Source of the DNA: Escallonia rubra
Lineage: Eukaryota; Streptophyta; Magnoliopsida; Escalloniales; Escalloniaceae
Direction of reading: 5' to 3'
NCBI GenBank assembly: GCA_033065855.1
Contig: JAVXUO010002663.1
Span: 310,001-374,000, forward strand
Length of the DNA: 64,000 nucleotides
The translations under genes were made by a program, and so were the position numbers. Below the pieces are notes generated by a model, which made no database searches, was not told the DNA's origin, and worked only from the letters and a program-made list of their open reading frames with translations. This document shows positions 47,044-58,286 of the stretch, piece after piece (position 1 is the first letter of the stretch; every line of letters starts with the position of its first letter).

Positions 47044-47210
47044 GGCTGATCCATTGCTAGCGCGATTTGGCCGTCCGCTACATTATGTAGCGGACGGTGA
47101 AAAAAATGACCGTCGTGGTGCACGATCTGGCCGTCCATTCTCGCGCATGGACGGCCAGATCGCGCTAGCAACTTGGGTTAAGTTGCTAGCGCTAGCACTG
47201 GATCAGCCCC
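47042..47210. mobile_element. small MITE related to the (TA)n-flanked MULE
   Basis: It starts GGGGCTGATCCATTGCTAGCG and ends with the inverse, GCTAGCACTGGATCAGCCCC, over about 169 bp. It holds one copy of the CCGCTACAT-ATGTAGCGG palindrome (47073-47095) and a second palindromic block, GGCCGTCCA...TGGACGGCC. These motifs tie it to 45273-46967 as an internal-deletion-like derivative. A C run, (CA)n and (TA)n follow on the right. Confidence 0.75.
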
Positions 47211-47234
47211 CCCCCCCCCTACACACACACACAC

Positions 47235-47285
<51 letters not shown>
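47211..47285. repeat. C-run, (CA)n and (TA)n compound microsatellite
   Basis: A run of C is followed by CTACACAC...ACAG and then about 24 AT units (47237-47285). It flanks the small MITE on the right. Confidence 0.95.
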
Positions 47286-47288
<3 letters not shown>

Positions 47289-48412
47289 ATGTTGATGCAA
47301 CGAAGCAAAATCTTTTTGAGTTGATAATAAAAGTTTCTTTAACAATTCTAGTTCATTTTTAGGCTAGTGATGATAACCGGCCTGATTACGTAATACTAGC
47401 AGTTGGAAAGGTATGTTCACGAACCTATTACCCATTACCCACGTAAACTACATCAATGGATCCATGCAATCACTGGAACTATAGGGGTAGAATTCTGTGC
47501 TTTTAGACTCACTGGCCCTAGCTCCTTGTCGTTATGCTGATATAGCTTAAGGATATTAACGTGGTTTAACTCAAATAAAAAAAAAATAACTTGGTTTAAC
47601 ATTTTCAGGATAAGGACTACCCCGACATACATATACTTTACTTTTTTTTTTGTGTAAAAAAATGTGATTAGGTTTTTCACACCTCTGAGCCAGGTAGGAC
47701 CACGTGGGCGACAAAACTCTCCCTACCAAGCTTTAACGCAGCTGCATTTTCAGGGCTGGGAATCGAGACATTTGGTTAAGTTAGGACAATTTAAACTCAT
47801 ATACTTTACACGTGCTCGTTACTACACGTGTTTGTGTATAACAAAGAGTTAAATATAATCTCAGCGTCCATACCCAAAGCATGTGAGGAAAACTAAATAG
47901 AAGACTTATTTTCAAGTAAATAAATATGTTAGTCTTATGGTTAGACAATTTAAGCTTACATCTTATTTTGATGATAGCAACATATTGATTATGTTTTATA
48001 TGTACTTTGAGTGGACCCTTAATAGATATATGCATATAAACTCATCAAGACACATTTGAGAAATTGAATATGTGGATTGATATAATATGAGCTTAAAGCT
48101 TTAGTTTAGATGCTAAGAATCCGTATTATTTAACTAGTATTCGTTTAATACTTGGATTGATGACTATGGTATATGGCCTAGAATGACCCTAGGACACCAT
48201 GTGCATTGCATTGAGTTCATAATCTTTCAAATTACAAGTGTGTTTTTTGAAAATGGACAAACTTTGGAGCTAACTCAGAGCTTGTAAAAAATATTTGAAG
48301 CTAATCCTTTCATATTTTGATAAACCTTTTATTTGCTTCCAAAAACGGTGCCTCAATCCAATTTTTCTAGAGAAAGTTATGCTCAAAATAAAAAAGTAGC
48401 ACCACGATTAAG
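47286..48412. other. AT-rich intergenic stretch with one exon-like piece
   Basis: Between a TTTTTAG at about 47356-47362 and a GTATGT at about 47411, one frame reads ASDDNRPDYVILAVGK. It is framed like a plant exon, but I cannot match it to a family and no adjoining exon is visible. The rest is AT-rich and has no gene signal. Confidence 0.35.
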
Positions 48413-48414
48413 TA

Positions 48415-48708
48415 CTCCCCCGTCCAACATAAATTGATCATATTTTCTTTTTGGGTCGTCATACAAAAATTGATCACTTCCAAATTAAGAAAGATTCTGT
48501 AGGTATTTCTACATATTTACCCACATTCTTATACTTTTTTATTATATCTCTCTCCACATTTAACACTCATCTAACTCATTTTCTCTCTCTTAACCCATTT
48601 TCTTCCCATCCTTCCTTCAAGGGGTAGAATCGGTAACACACATAACATGGCCTAAATCCTTAATATGCGGGAAAAAAAAAGTGATCAAATTATGTGGAAT
48701 GGAGGGAG
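48415..48708. mobile_element. Stowaway-type MITE
   Basis: It starts CTCCCCCGTCCAACATAAATT and ends with the inverse ATTATGTGGAATGGAGGGAG. It is flanked by TA at 48413-48414 and 48709-48710. Ends of the CTCCCTCCGTCC type with a TA duplication are the Stowaway (Tc1/mariner-derived) signature. It is about 294 bp and non-coding. Confidence 0.88.
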
Positions 48709-48722
48709 TATGATTTAGCGGT

Positions 48723-49350
48723 CAGGGGTGGATCACCCCCATGACCGGGGGAGGGGGGGGGCATGGCACCCCTCACTTTTTTGGAATTCTTCTTTAGTTT
48801 CCTAGATAATGAATCAATATATTTAAAATGTTTACAAAAATACATTATATTGTAACATTAATTTATTAAGATTTCATTTGTTGGTTCTTTTACTCTTTGT
48901 GCCCTATTATAGTCATTATCTTCTTCATTTTCTTGCTTTATCTTCATTCTTCTAAATCCCAAATTTTAAATCTCCACATTACCAAAAAAAAATAGCTTAA
49001 GGTTCATTTTTTTTTTTAAGTTTAAATTCTTATAGTTGGTTAACTTACATGTAACTAATTACTCATATAGTTAACAATCACATTAGTAATAGATTTATAC
49101 AGTAAGAGTTAAGCTTTTTCAATTAGAAATTTATTGTTGACTAACCTTAAGAAGTCATAATGAAAATATATTATTAGTAGACAAATTGAGCAATCTATTT
49201 AACGGATTTAATATTGACGCTAATTATAATGTGTTTTTGATTATTCATGTTTTATGTGAACTTGAACCTTTTGTATTCTATTATGTTAGCCATCAAATTT
49301 TTTTATGATTTTTTGGCACCCCCCGATTAGACTTTCTGGATCCGCCCCTG
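48723..49350. mobile_element. non-autonomous hAT element
   Basis: The terminal inverted repeats are CAGGGGTGGATC at the left and, read inward, CAGGGGCGGATCC at the right. A perfect 8-bp duplication, TTAGCGGT, flanks it (48715-48722 and 49351-49358). Both are hAT hallmarks. The 628-bp interior is AT-rich and has no transposase. Confidence 0.93.
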
Positions 49351-49358
49351 TTAGCGGT

Positions 49359-49680
49359 CGAATTGTCCGTTGCTAAAGAAACAAAATTCCCATCGCTAAA
49401 GGTTTTAGTGACAGAAAGTTACGTCACAAGCATCTGTAGCGTAAAGTGGTTTCACCAAAAAGTTAGTGACGGAATTTAGTGACTCATTCGCACAATGAGT
49501 GACAAAATGGAGACTTGTCGTGACGGTATTTTGTATTAAAAAAAACATATTTTGTTCTTTTAAACTTTGTGTAAATGATTCGTGACGGAAAGATCCATCA
49601 CATAAAAGGTAAATATTCCGTTGGTAATTCCTTTTTGCAACATATTTGGCCATATATAGAGGCCTGGGGGGCCAGAAATG
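49359..49680. other. repeat rich in GTGACGG / CGTCAC motifs
   Basis: Short motifs such as TAGTGACGGAA, CGTGACGG and CGTCACAA recur in both orientations. This resembles the subterminal repeats of plant CACTA elements, but CACTA ends and a 3-bp duplication were not found. The hAT element is inserted beside or within it. Confidence 0.35.
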
Positions 49681-49754
49681 ATAAAGATGACCATCTCAAT
49701 ATGTGATATGGTGATAAGACAGAATGTTTGATAAATATTGTAAACTGAAAAAAG

Positions 49755-52700
49755 TCAACTAACGGGCCGATTTGTCGAAAACAACTGGTTCAGCCCATTA
49801 CTTAAAAAAATATTTTCCCAATTATCGAGACTTTTTTTGCCCTTTTTCAGTAAATATCTCTGATTTTATTAAATGGGTTGTACCAGATTAGGAAATTATC
49901 TTCATATTTCATTTAAATCATGGACTAAATTACTTGCATCAAGGATAAATCTCAAGTAATTCTAAAATCGTCTAAGTAAATCTTATTCTTGACATGTGGA
50001 CTGGACTAACCTAAATGGACAGGACTGACCCCCATTATTGACAGGACAAGACAACTGAATTGGATTAAGTTAATTAAGTTCAATATATTATTAGGTCTAA
50101 CCGATCATAATAGTCTTTAATTAATAATAAAGCCCAATGATTACTTAATGACTATGAAAATGGGATGGCTACAATTCCATTCATGGTGGGGTGAGTTGTG
50201 ATGGCATAACCCCTGATATGCCCTTGTTAACAGACTCTTACATTAATTGGCTATGGTCCCATGTCTGCGAAGTCATACTTGCCAATGAGATTAAACTACA
50301 AGCTGACTTAGATTGGGACTTCTTGAGTGTGAAGGAAATCAATTCTTTTGAGAACGCTAAAGAACTTGCCCGTATGCAAGAAGGTTTAGGGCTTGAGTTA
50401 TATGACCCTTCTAAAACACACCGAAGTACTTTCGGCGCTACGCCGCCCTCAGATAGAGGAAGAGACCGTAGTCATTTAGATTCGTTGGTCTTGGATCGGT
50501 CTTGAATATTGGAGGATAAATTCAATGTTGACAGAAATTCGTTTAGGAAGTTGATCTCTGATCGAACTTGGCACAATTAGCTTGCAATCCCACTTGATAT
50601 CGAGAGTGATCATCATAGGGACCAAACAAATGTAAAAGTTAAAACTGAGCCGAAGGATGGAGCATATGTTTATCTCAAAGGTACTTCTGACTAAAAAGGG
50701 GGTAAAGGATCGAAGAGTGGAAAGATTAGGGAGGACTCGATGTCTAGGCAGGGGGTCTAGAAAGAAAGGATATCGATGTTTGCGCGGTTCACTTTTAGAA
50801 AGAATGCCAAAAGAAAGTTTGGCTCAACAGTTCTCTTGAAAGCAGATTTTGGTAATGACAAATAGAATACTCATTTGATTGCCAATAGGACATAGAAGTA
50901 TTTTCTTTCTCCCTTTTTGGTGCCCTAACTTTTGCCTAAGCCACTCATTTTAGGGTTTTCAACCTAGCCGACCTTTCTTTCATTTTTTGTCAAGAATGTA
51001 ATAGAGGTCAAAATCAGTGGAGTAAAAATCTTCATATTAGAATTTGACCGCGCCTGATATATCTTTACGGGTTTCCTATGTACCTCTATCTAATGTGTTA
51101 CATCAAAATGTGCATGCTAATAGTGTGCAATTCTTATTTTAAGCATGATATTTCTTTAGTCGGTCTAAATTTACAGATTCTGCTAGCTTAATCACATCTA
51201 AGTCAACCAAACAGACTGCATTATCCCGTTATAATTTGCTTGATCATAGAAGGCTCCGACCTATTAAGCTTGAATTTCCCTCAGGGTCTCCAATGACATT
51301 TTCTTTCAACACCAAATCTCATTCTCTCAAACCACGTTCTTTCACTTGCTTATTGAAGGCTAGAAATATTTCACCACATGCTTATCTGATAGCCTTGAAT
51401 GTGGTAGAAAGCTTTGAATCGCTTTTAGTTTGCCAATGCTAAATCTTCAAAATAGCTTCAAACCCAATCTTCTTCGTCTATCTGATTTCCAAGAAGGACT
51501 CAAAGGGAAGCTACTTTTAATCTACTGGCAAGACTGCTTCCACACCATAAACCAATGAGTAGGGTGTAGCCCCGACGGATGTCCTAACAGATGTCCTATA
51601 GCCCCAGAGGGCATACAAAATTTTTTCTGGCTAACTACGACAGGTATCTGTCATTCTGATTTAGATATTCTTGATGTTCTTATTAGCGACTTCCGCAGCC
51701 CCATTGGTTTGTGGGTGATAAGGAAAATATCAATGTCAGGTTATACCATACTCTTCAACCACATCTATCATTTTTCCGTCGAAATGCAGTCCATTATAGG
51801 AGATTAAATTAAGAACACAATAACAAAAAATGATATCAATCTGATAAATTGGGTCACTTTTTTGGCATTCAAAACGGCATACGAAGCAGCTTTTACCTAT
51901 TTTGTAAAATAGTTAACGGCCACATGTATGAACTCATGCCCATTGGAGGCTTTTGGACTGATTTCTTGATTATATCAGTTCCCCGTATTGAGAAAGGCCA
52001 AAACGATCTCATATTATACAACTCATGAGAGAGGAGATGTTGCAAATTGGTATATGTCTGACATTTGTGGCATTTGCACACGTGCTCTGCGAAATCACGC
52101 TCCATGTACTCCAATAGTATTTGTGATGAAGGATTTTCTTGCTAGAATGTGGCCGTTCATATGGGTCCAAATTCGCCTAAATGTATATTTTCCACGTTTT
52201 GGTGACCTTTTTTCTTGGTGACATAAAAATTATTTCCCGCCATAATGCCTTCTGTACAGGTTCTGATCACGAATGATAAACGTGCTACCTATATTCGCAA
52301 AGACACCTAGTCTTTTCGGGATGTTCCATCAAGGTATTTTCTATCTCGAATCAAATTATTTACATATATGTACCACGGTTCTTCCATCTCGGCTTTCCTA
52401 TTGGTGCAATCATAAAGAAGTAGGACGACTTGTTCCGTTTCCTGAAGAAAAAAAAAATGGTTCCACTTCTTGCCCTCAGGTATCTCTATCATTCAGGCTA
52501 GGTTGCCAACCCATCGGCGAAATTATTCTCAAGTCGAGGAGATAGTGGAATTCCACGTCCTCGAACATGTCTGCTATTTTCTCCAAGTAAGCATTGTATG
52601 CCTACAAGCGTTCATCCCGGATCTTTCATATTCCTTGTATCAAATGGATAATTAAGGCTAATGGCCCTGCCACCTAAACTTAAAGATGTTTCCAAATTAA

Positions 52701-54590
52701 TGACTCAAGCTTCATACTCGACGGTATTGTTAGTACCATCAAATTCTAGTTTGATGTCTAAGCGGGTATGTGCCCCCCTTGGGAAAATAAAAAATGTTCC
52801 TATTTTGAATCATTTGCTATTTGTAGCCCCATCGATATATAATTTCCATTTGGTCACTTCCTCCAAAACACAAATGTCTTTGTTCGAAAACTTGGCTTCC
52901 CATTCACTGACATCTTTAGTTGGACAATTTACTAGCATATCTGCCACAACCTTTCCTTTTACAGATTTACGTGTGATGTATGTGATGTCAAATTTGGAAA
53001 GTAGCAAGAGCCACTTAGCAGTGCGGTTGAATTCTGAACAGATATTTCATCGGGTCTATTCTATCTAACAACCGAATAGGGTAAACCAAAACATAGTATC
53101 GCAGCTTTTGTGTCACTCATACTAGTGACACTCATGTTTTTTCTAAGGCAGAGTAATTTGCTTTCCCTTGAGTTAACTTCTTATGGACATAATAAATGGC
53201 TCTTTCTGTGAACGAACTTTCTAGGTGTTGGGCTAGCATGGCTCCAGCAGCTGTGTTCGTCACAGTCAAGTAAAGTAGCAAGGGATTGCCTGGCATTGGT
53301 GGTGCTAAGACCCGTGGGTTGCTTAAGTATTTCTTGATCTTATCAATCACCTCTTGAGATAGGGGGTTTCACTCTTTTGTTGACTCCTTCCACAATAATT
53401 TGAATTTCGATTCACAGATCAACATTATCTAGGATACAAAATGGCTTATATACTATATTCTCCCCAAAACCTTGGATTTCCTTTTCACTCTTCAAGGGTG
53501 GCATTTTGACTATGACCTTGATTTTGCAGGGTATACCTCTATTCCTCATGTACTAACCATAAATCCCAAAAGCTTAGTGGCAATGATTCCGAACACACAT
53601 TCTTTGCGAGTTGAGTCTCATGTTATATAATCGCAGTTGTGGCGAACCACCTCGAAAAAATCCCTAAGGAGAAGAATTCTAGGAGTCGCGATCTAATTTA
53701 ATTAGGAAAAAACAAAAAAAATGACTCTAAAGTATCCAAAAGGACGACTACTCTATCGAAAACCAGAAGATGGGTTTGAGGACTAAGTTACGAGGCATTA
53801 GGCACTTGCCATGCCTTTTCGGTCTCTGCTTCATTTTTATTGATTATTGGCCTTAAAAACACGTCACATGCAAAATAAGATAAAACTTACCCTAAGTTTA
53901 TTTTTATGTTTTTGGCTGAAACTCGACATCTGGGATCGAATTACCTATGTATGAGGTCGAACAAACCGGAATCAAAACCGCTGTAGTTCGACTCTGGTCC
54001 TACGAGAAGTAATCTACATTTCGATCCTAAATTTAGACTTAGACAAAGAAATGTAAAAGACTTTTTTTTGTGTTTTTGAATAGAAATGTGACTACATGAT
54101 TGTGAGACAATCTTATGCGGGAAAAAAAACTAATAAAAGATACGTCTTGAAGTAGCTTGCTATGAAGACTCGGGGATGCTCTTCGAATGATCCATGATGC
54201 AAAGAATAAATGGAATTTTTTTAAATGAATATGAATGGCTAAGATTCTTGAGAGAGATTGCTTATCACTTTACCAAGAAATGGTTCGCAAGCTCTGAAGA
54301 AAATAAGCTTTTTGATCAGAGACCAAGACCCTTAGAAATGAAGGCCAATGGCCCTATTTATAGAGCTCATGGCCCAATCTATAAGGCTAAAGATAAGTCA
54401 GACTATTGGATAAAATTGCAAATTGACAAAAGTCAATTAATAGGCCGGTTAGTAAAAAATCGGCCGACTCATCCCATAAATTAAAAAATAATTATTTCAA
54501 ATTTCGAGGTATTATTTGACCTTAATTTCGATAATTATCTTTGATTTTGCAGATAAGATGTACCAGATTTGGGAAAATTCATCTTTAACA
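49755..54590 (-). mobile_element. degenerate Tat/Ogre-type Ty3 element E
   Basis: The segments 49755-49910 and 54425-54590 are homologous in the same orientation and are taken as LTR pieces. Between them pol remnants run on the minus strand (53640 down to about 51180). A block near 53640-53690, with GGCGAACCACCTCG and AGGAGTCGCGATC, looks like a leader plus a worn tRNA-Arg-type primer site. The gag, protease and front of the reverse transcriptase are missing between there and 53640. The exact LTR ends cannot be set. 50180-51180 has no recognised content. Confidence 0.65.
51180..53640 (-). pseudogene. pol remnant: RT end, RNase H, second RNase H, integrase
   Basis: Domains appear in polyprotein order in shifting minus-strand frames. 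They are: the RT end (about 53630-53360, with KVIVKMPPLKSEKEIQGF), RNase H (53350-53130, with LLLYLTVTNTAAGAMLAQH and YSALEKT), the RNase H end with FDITYITRKSVKGKVVAD, the start of a second RNase H with WKLYIDGATNSK (53007-52810), a linker (52492-52307, with EEPWYIYVNN), an integrase zinc-finger piece with HVCKCHKCQ (52114-51893), and a worn integrase C-terminal region (about 51480-51200). Two successive RNase H domains mark the Tat/Ogre lineage. Many frameshifts and stops show that it is dead. Confidence 0.82.
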
Positions 54591-55526
54591 TTATTGTTGG
54601 CTCTAACTCCATCAGAGGATTCAATTTCACCGTCCTCTTGATATTGCTCGACAACCAATCGTTGTTGCTGTTGGCTCCGGCTTCGAGTAATATCTTCGTT
54701 TCGAACTCCATTGTTCTGATTCATTTCTCGAGGATACATAGGAAGTCTTATAAAGGCTTGACCTCATATCTGTGTAAGTCTTCGCATCAATCATAGAGTT
54801 TGTGGTGTTTCCATGTTTTTTAAACAAAATTTGTTGTGTCAGTGATGTTTGCTCGCGAGCAAGGTCACTCGTCGAAGGCCTCTGTAGACACTCCTTGATG
54901 CCAAGGAAGTGGGTTCGTAGTCGACATGGAGGTGTCACAAGGAATGCAGTCTAAGTCAGATGCCAAGTATGCTGATGTGGGACATAGCAAGGATGGAGTA
55001 AGGGCAAAGACCAAGGACTTTCCAGACAGAGCCTGAGGATGGCAGTGCTGCGAGGGCGATGGTGCCGGGTGAATACATGACGACTGTTACAGTATGATGC
55101 TTAGGTCCAGAGTCAAGATCTTGTATGTTTCTCTCTCGAGAATTCTAAAGTGAAAAAGTAAAAAAGTGAGAATGAGTTCTATGAATGTGAAAAGGGTTAA
55201 TTACACTTATGTCCCTGAAGTTTGGGTGAAATTACACGCGTGTCCATAAGTTTGAAAAATAGGCACTTATGTCCTTTGACCTAACGGACTACCCAAATAC
55301 ATAACGGAATGGTCAAAATGACCATATTGCCCATGATTTGAAAGGTAATTTCTTTGTCATGCCACTCGTTCTATCTCCCTAATTTTCAAATTATGATTTC
55401 AAATTCGGATTTCAGAATCTTCTTCACCATATCTTTTGATTGCAGTTTGTTTGAAGCATCAAAACCACGATGGATCCCTTCTTCAAAACCCACCATAACC
55501 AACCCTCAAGCCATTGCCCCGTTCCG

Positions 55527-55748
55527 TCAGAGGGGCCTCAACGGGCTGTTGCTTGCAATCCCACGCCCATTGGTGACCGCCTCCAGCTCCCTCAAAGTGT
55601 ACCACCGGCGCCACCCCAGATGTGAAACCTCAGGGAGGGACCCACCGCCGCTGCCTACCAACAACGCCGCATCGCCGCCACTAGTCCCCTTGCTCTCCCC
55701 ACTGGATTGCTGGTCAAAAAACACCAACTTGTGCTCCTCATTCCCCAT
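55527..55748 (-). pseudogene. captured receptor-like kinase fragment
   Basis: The minus strand reads LPEVSHLGWRRWYTLRELEA followed by VTNG. It corresponds to the segment before the glycine-rich loop of plant receptor-like kinases, where H-LGWG-W(Y/F)TLR(D/E)LE-ATN precedes the kinase domain. The serine/glycine-rich stretch upstream (SSGESKGTSGGD) also fits such a juxtamembrane region. Nothing of the kinase core follows, so it is only an exon-sized fragment. Confidence 0.72.
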
Positions 55749-55771
55749 GTTGAGCTAGATCTCTTGGGTTG

Positions 55772-55930
55772 ATTCAAAAAGACCCGAAGGTGCAGGTTCG
55801 GGACAATGATACTTTAATGGCTTTGCTATTCAAGTTGGATTCAGTTCAGGGTGTTGATTCGGGTATGAGGGATTTGAGGAAAGGCATCATCAAGAAGGCC
55901 ATTGCCTTGGAAGTTCTCAGTAGATATTGA
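55772..55930 (+). pseudogene. captured BAG-domain fragment
   Basis: The plus-strand frame reads IQKDPKVQVRDNDTLMALLF and then KLDSVQGVDSGMRDLRKGI and IKKAIALEVLSRY before a stop. The LDSV-GVDSG-R--RK---KKAIAL block is the core of the plant BAG domain, which binds Hsp70. The last helix is cut off after AIAL. The fragment has no start codon and is a passenger of the MULE. The frame is intact, unlike the BAG piece at 8310-8548, and the two are clearly different genes or different capture events. Confidence 0.72.
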
Positions 55931-58286
55931 CTTTTTAAATAGAGGTTTCTGAGAGTTGTTGGAGAAGGATTCTCATTAGAGATGAATGGCGGTTGGGTGG
56001 TGGAGGTGGGCACGGCGGTGGGGTGGTGGAGGGTGGTGACGGCAGCCGGATGGTGGGAAAGTGGGGGCAGTGGCGGGGAGATGGGAGAAGATGTGGAGAA
56101 GAAAATGATAAAATCGTAAAGGGAAGAGAAAGAAGAGAGAAAAGGGTAATACAAGGGTAAGATTGTCATTTTGAAAATACATATTAATGAAATCAGAAAG
56201 AAAAAAAAAATTTGGACGGATACTTGACGGAAGGACACAAGTGATACCTTTTTAACGTTTGTGGTCACGGTTTGTTACCTTTTGAAACTTAGTGTCCTTG
56301 ACTGTAATTTCACCCAAACCTTAGGGACATAAGTGTAATTAACCCATGTGAAAATCATGAAAATATGTCAAAAGTCCCCAAATGAATTCCCAAGCCCCTT
56401 ATTACTAAAGGTTGAGATGATGATGTCATCGACCGACACGTGGCGCTCCTGGGAGTGACATGTCACCGAAGAGTCCACAGGTGCCTGTGCTCCATGGATT
56501 GTCGGATCGTATATTCAACTGGCATACCCCACACAGCGTCGCTCTATCTATTTGGATAGACTGAGCCACACGACGGCGGTGTGGCCAGAGAGGCCCATTG
56601 ATCTAGCCACCAGTCCAAAGCCCTTGCAGAGTCCCACAGGGCGTCGAGAGATACCGAGGACCTGGCAGCGGTGGGGAAGACCTGACGCCCAACTGCCAGG
56701 TGAACTAGGCGCGATGCCCTTCGAAGACTTGCTCCCATCTCGGAGTGACATGAGGGTCATAGTCCCTAGGGGTGCCAATGGAAGCCCCCCAGTGTCAGAG
56801 CACGTAGGCTAGTCATGCAGACGCCCTGGCGGAGATAGTGTCTCGGAGGAGTCGCCTATCTCGCGGGTGCGTCCTCATGCCGGAGCACTTGTAACGTGCC
56901 AAGGTAATGTTCTAGAGGATTAGCCTACCCGACGGGTCGAGGTAGCATCCCAGAGGAGCCATCTACCTGGCGGAAGGGGATTCTTCATATCGAAGCACTT
57001 TGAGCTCCCTGATGGAGATAGTGTCTCGGAGGAGTCGCTTATCCCCACAGGTGAATCCTTACGTCGAAGCACTCGGAGCTCGCTAAGGTAGTGTCTCGGA
57101 GGAGTCACGTACCCGACGGGCCGAGGTAACATCCCGGAGGAGCTGTCTACCTGACGGAAGAGGAGTCTTCATGCTGGAGCACTTAGAGCTCCCTGAAGGA
57201 GATAATGTCCCGTAGGAGTCGCCTATCCCCGCGAGTGAACCCTAGTGCCAGAGCACTAGGAGCATGACAAAGTAGTGTCCCGGAGGAGTTGCCTACCCGA
57301 CAGGCCGAGATAGTATCCCGGAGGAGCCATCTACCTGGCAGAAGGGGAGTCTTCGTGCCGAGCACTTGAAGCTCCCTGGCAGAGATATTGTCCCGGAGGA
57401 GTCTCCTATCCCCGAAGAATGCTGCACACTCCAGAGAGTGGGTCGAAGCATGTTGCATGACCAAGGTAAGGTACAAATGGTATGGTGAAAGGATGGACCA
57501 ATGTGGGGGTGCGATAGTGTGACAGGATGCCAGGGAGCGTGATTGTATAAGCAGCGCGACAGAGTGTGTGATAGACAGCCAAGGGGCACGAATGTATTAG
57601 CGACACTACACATGGGTGTGGTGGAGTGTGTACAGTGACGGGGGCACGTGATATGAAAATGGCGCACGAGCACGATGGCGGGTGTCGTAGAGTTGGACAT
57701 CGTGCTGAGGGCATGAGTCACGGAGACGACACTTGGACCCGGCGACGGTTTTGCGGAGATGGGCATTATGCCGGGTTCACGTGACACAAATTCAGCGAGC
57801 AGGCGTGGGTGACGGGTGTCGCGAAGTCGGCGTGTGTGTCGCAGAGTCGGTGACGGGGTCATGGAGATGTCGCCCAGACAACTCTCCCATAGCGCTTGGC
57901 TGAAGGAAAAGGGAGGAAATGAGCAGAGATGGAGGCCAAGGCTAACCCCCAAAGGAGGAAGGCGCGTCGACCCTCAAGGGAAAATTCAAGCCGATTGCTG
58001 AGGAGGTAGATGTGCAACCGACTGAGCAAAAAGGGACTGCGAAGGTTGAGGCACGCCGACCCTTGAGGGGAAAGATGTGCGACCGACTGAGCAAAAAAGA
58101 GGCTGCGAAGGTTGAGGCTCGCCGAGGTCGTCGTGCTAGCAAAAAAAAAGAGTGGCACCAAGATAACTTAGCGAAGAAAAAATGTAAAAATTTGAGAAAT
58201 TGACCATCGACAATATCGACGTGTCGCGCAAAATGGGACCCATAGTGGGTCCATGGGTGCGGCCAAGATAGGTTAGGAATACTCCT

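Larger units (their letters stand above)
55194..56345. mobile_element. Pack-MULE with receptor-kinase and BAG fragments
   Basis: Both ends read GGGTTAATTACACTTATGTC inward, with good inverted similarity for about 70 bp and weaker similarity to about 150 bp. A perfect 9-bp duplication, ATGTGAAAA, lies at 55185-55193 and 56346-56354. The interior carries two gene fragments in opposite orientation: a receptor-like kinase piece on the minus strand and a BAG-domain piece on the plus strand. No transposase is present. It is nested in solo LTR D. Confidence 0.94.
54896..58281 (-). repeat. solo LTR D (family of A and C), interrupted by a Pack-MULE
   Basis: It begins (plus strand) TGATGCCAAGGAAGTGGG and ends GGTTAGGAATA, the altered form of GGTTGGGAACA in its relatives. 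A perfect 5-bp duplication, CTCCT, flanks it (54891-54895 and 58282-58286), and no internal region or second LTR is present, so it is a solo LTR left by LTR-LTR recombination. Without the MULE it is about 2.2 kb. The CCGGAGGAG array is present at 56830-57420. It is inserted in element E-type sequence. Confidence 0.9.

Noticed and set aside
50191..50505. 104-codon plus-strand frame beside element E
   Set aside because: It looks moderately protein-like (acidic, W- and L-containing) but I recognise no family. It lies in a degraded retrotransposon and runs opposite to pol. It was left out as unsupported.
55354..55758. Plus-strand 134-codon frame in the Pack-MULE
   Set aside because: The receptor-kinase fragment is readable on the opposite strand; this frame is its shadow plus flank.
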